This document shows positions 62,406 to 64,000 of a stretch of DNA of 64,000 nt, piece by piece (position 1 is the first letter of the stretch; every line of letters starts with the position of its first letter). Below the pieces are notes generated by a model. It searched no databases. It was not told the origin of the DNA and was given only the letters and a program-made list of their open reading frames with translations. The position numbers were made by a program, and so were the translations under genes. The stretch is from Ignavibacteriota bacterium. Lineage in GTDB: Bacteria; Bacteroidota; Ignavibacteria; SZUA-365. Location: contig JACRFB010000072.1 in the NCBI GenBank assembly GCA_016218045.1, positions 124,001 to 188,000 of the forward strand. Direction: 5' to 3'.

Positions 62406-63872
62406 ATGGCCCGGATACTGCTCGCGCACAGCTATTTCCTTCGCTTCGACGCGAAGGCGCGCGCGCAGATGCAGCCGTATCCTCCCCTCGGCACCCTGTA
62501 CGCGGCGGCCGTGCTTCGCGACGCCGGTCACGATGTGGCGCTGTTCGACGCGATGTTCGCCGCGGACGAGAACGAATTCGTGCCAGCCCTTGACGGACAC
62601 AATCCGGATATCGTTATCTTTTATGAGGACAATTTTCATTACCTGAACAAGATGTGCCTGACGCGTATGCGCGAGGCATGCCTGCGCATGGCCGGCATGG
62701 CCCGGACCCGCGGGGCCGTGGTGCTGGCGCAGGGATCCGATCCCGTCGATCACGCGGCAGAGTATCTCGGGCGTGGAGTCGATGCGGTGATCTGCGGCGA
62801 AGGTGAAGAGACGGCGCGAGAAGCGGTAGGCGCCGTGTCGCGCGGCGTTCTGCGTGACGCGGCGTCCATTCGCGGATTGGCCTACTACGGCGAAGGTGGC
62901 CGAATCGTCTTCACACCGAAACGGCCGCTGATACGGGATCTCGATGCGCTGCCGTTCCCCGCATGGGATCTTGTCGACATGGAGCGCTACCGCGCCGCCT
63001 GGCGGAAACGGCACGGGCTCTTCAGTCTCAATGTCGTGACCACGCGTGGCTGCCCGTACTCCTGCAACTGGTGCGCAAAACCTGTGTACGGACAGGTGTA
63101 CCACTCCCGCTCCCCCGAGAATGTGGCCGCGGAAGTAGCCCTGCTCAGGGAAAACTACGCGCCGGACCACATCTGGTTCTGCGACGACATTCTCGGCCTG
63201 AAACCCGGCTGGTTGGCCCGCTACGCCGATTGTGTCAAAGAAAAGGACTGTCTCATCCCTTTTTCCTGCCAGACGCGCGCCGACCTGATGTTGCGCGACA
63301 ACAACGCGCGCGACATCGCCCGCGCCGGGGCACGCACCGTGTGGATCGGCGCGGAGTCCGGCTCGCAGCATGTTCTCGACGCAATGGACAAGGGCACGAC
63401 CACCGAGCAAATCCTGGAAGCCACACAACGGCTGCAGGAGGCGGGAGTCGACGTCGCCTGGTTTCTCCAGTTCGGTTACCTCGGCGAATCGGGGGATGAC
63501 GTGCGCGCCACTCTTCGCCTGCTGCGACGCGGACGCCCCGACGATATCGGCATCTCTGTCTCGTATCCCCTTCCCGGCACGCCGTTCTACGAGCGGGTCG
63601 CCGCGCGTCTCGGTGAGAAAAGGAACTGGGCCGAGTCGGGCGACCTCGATCTGATGTACCCCGGCACCTACCGGCCCGCGTATTACCGGGCTCTGCACAC
63701 GGCCGTGCACAAGGAGTTCCGCATGAGGCAGGCCCTGCGAAAACGCAGCCCGAGGCGCCTTGTCCTTCTTCCGGTAAATTTCTGTCAGTGGGTGTACGCG
63801 CGCGCGCGCATGGCGCTGCTGCGCCGCTTGCCGCCTTCCCTCCCGCCGCGCGTAGCTGTTCTGCCGTCATGA
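62406..63872 (+). CDS. B12-binding domain radical SAM protein
   Basis: N-terminal cobalamin-binding-type domain (MARILLAHSYFLRFDAKARAQMQPYPPLGTLYAAAVLRDAGHDV-like start; here it reads YPPLGTLYAAAVL and GEGEETAREAV near 130). The radical SAM motif TTRGCPYSCNWCAK is near residue 205, then WFCDDI and TVWIGAESGSQHVLDAMDKGTT follow. 488 residues. Such enzymes do methyl transfer or C-C bond chemistry in cofactor, lipid or antibiotic routes. The stop overlaps the next gene's ATG (ATGA). The substrate is unknown. Confidence 0.9.
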   Translation: MARILLAHSYFLRFDAKARAQMQPYPPLGTLYAAAVLRDAGHDVALFDAMFAADENEFVPALDGHNPDIVIFYEDNFHYLNKMCLTRMREACLRMAGMARTRGAVVLAQGSDPVDHAAEYLGRGVDAVICGEGEETAREAVGAVSRGVLRDAASIRGLAYYGEGGRIVFTPKRPLIRDLDALPFPAWDLVDMERYRAAWRKRHGLFSLNVVTTRGCPYSCNWCAKPVYGQVYHSRSPENVAAEVALLRENYAPDHIWFCDDILGLKPGWLARYADCVKEKDCLIPFSCQTRADLMLRDNNARDIARAGARTVWIGAESGSQHVLDAMDKGTTTEQILEATQRLQEAGVDVAWFLQFGYLGESGDDVRATLRLLRRGRPDDIGISVSYPLPGTPFYERVAARLGEKRNWAESGDLDLMYPGTYRPAYYRALHTAVHKEFRMRQALRKRSPRRLVLLPVNFCQWVYARARMALLRRLPPSLPPRVAVLPS

Positions 63873-64000
63873 TCGACATCATGCTCGCGCACGCGTACTT
63901 TCTCCGCGAGGATGCCGCGGAGCAGCGCGTCATGAAACCGTTCGCGCCGCTGGGCATTCTTTCCCTGTCGGCGTGGTTAAAACGACGCGGCTTCCGCGCG
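63869..64000 (+). CDS. Second B12-binding radical SAM protein, 3' cut by window end
   Basis: Starts ATGA, overlapping the previous stop by 4 bases. The 44 visible residues (MIDIMLAHAYFLRED, then KPFAPLGILSLSAWLKRRGF) align with the start of the preceding gene: LAHSYFLRFD and YPPLGTLYAAAVLRDAGH. It is therefore probably a tandem paralogue in the same operon. Confidence 0.8.
   Translation, partial: MIDIMLAHAYFLREDAAEQRVMKPFAPLGILSLSAWLKRRGFRA

Overview
The window looks like chromosome from a GC-rich (about 60 percent) member of the Bacteroidota/Chlorobiota/Ignavibacteriota side of the FCB group. The main reason is that about fifteen proteins end in the C-terminal sorting domain of the type IX secretion system (T9SS): a NYPNPF-like entry, a central LGR turn and a final LPAGMYxLxL strand. 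No T9SS machinery gene, rRNA, tRNA, CRISPR array or insertion sequence was seen, so the lineage cannot be fixed further.

Region by region. 1-12.6 kb: seven consecutive plus-strand T9SS cargo genes (fibronectin-like repeats, an SGNH-like hydrolase, three BNR/propeller proteins, a lipocalin-size unknown, an M28 peptidase). 12.6-15.7 kb: a minus-strand reprolysin-like metallopeptidase cargo. 15.8-20.7 kb: a tight minus-strand run of a TPR protein, a thioredoxin, a DUF2085 membrane protein, a small membrane protein, a TlpA-fold protein lacking both active-site cysteines, and a cyclase-family hydrolase. 21-23 kb: cutA-parA-parB. 23.1-31 kb: more cargo genes, including two tandem kelch-BACON-Omp28 paralogues, and a 148-bp repeat flanking two genes. 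31-48 kb: mostly housekeeping and single-function genes (CBM9-like, methyltransferase, VOC protein, EamA transporter, RlpA, AI-2E-type permease, PPK2, PaaN, POT-type transporter, photolyase, DUF2461) plus two more cargo genes. 48.7-56.6 kb: a five-gene minus-strand signalling cluster of two histidine kinases and three response regulators. 57-60 kb: a beta-helix cargo gene and a secreted unknown. 60-64 kb: AmrS radical SAM enzyme, a nucleotidyltransferase-like protein and two successive B12-binding radical SAM proteins, the last cut by the window end.

The most unusual feature is intergenic. From 23 to 48 kb many gaps are filled by tandem arrays of 7- or 8-bp words. Each gap has its own word, which varies at one or two positions, and each is purine-rich on one strand. 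Several arrays begin at or inside the stop codon of a gene. In convergent gaps a purine array and its pyrimidine complement face each other and can fold into long imperfect hairpins. Three gaps share the same composite array, and one gap holds six contiguous 51-bp units each built on a perfect 9-bp-arm palindrome. These arrays are absent from 1-22 kb and from 48-64 kb. A second signal is a 16-bp near-palindrome found twice in the signalling cluster and lying upstream of minus-strand signalling genes.
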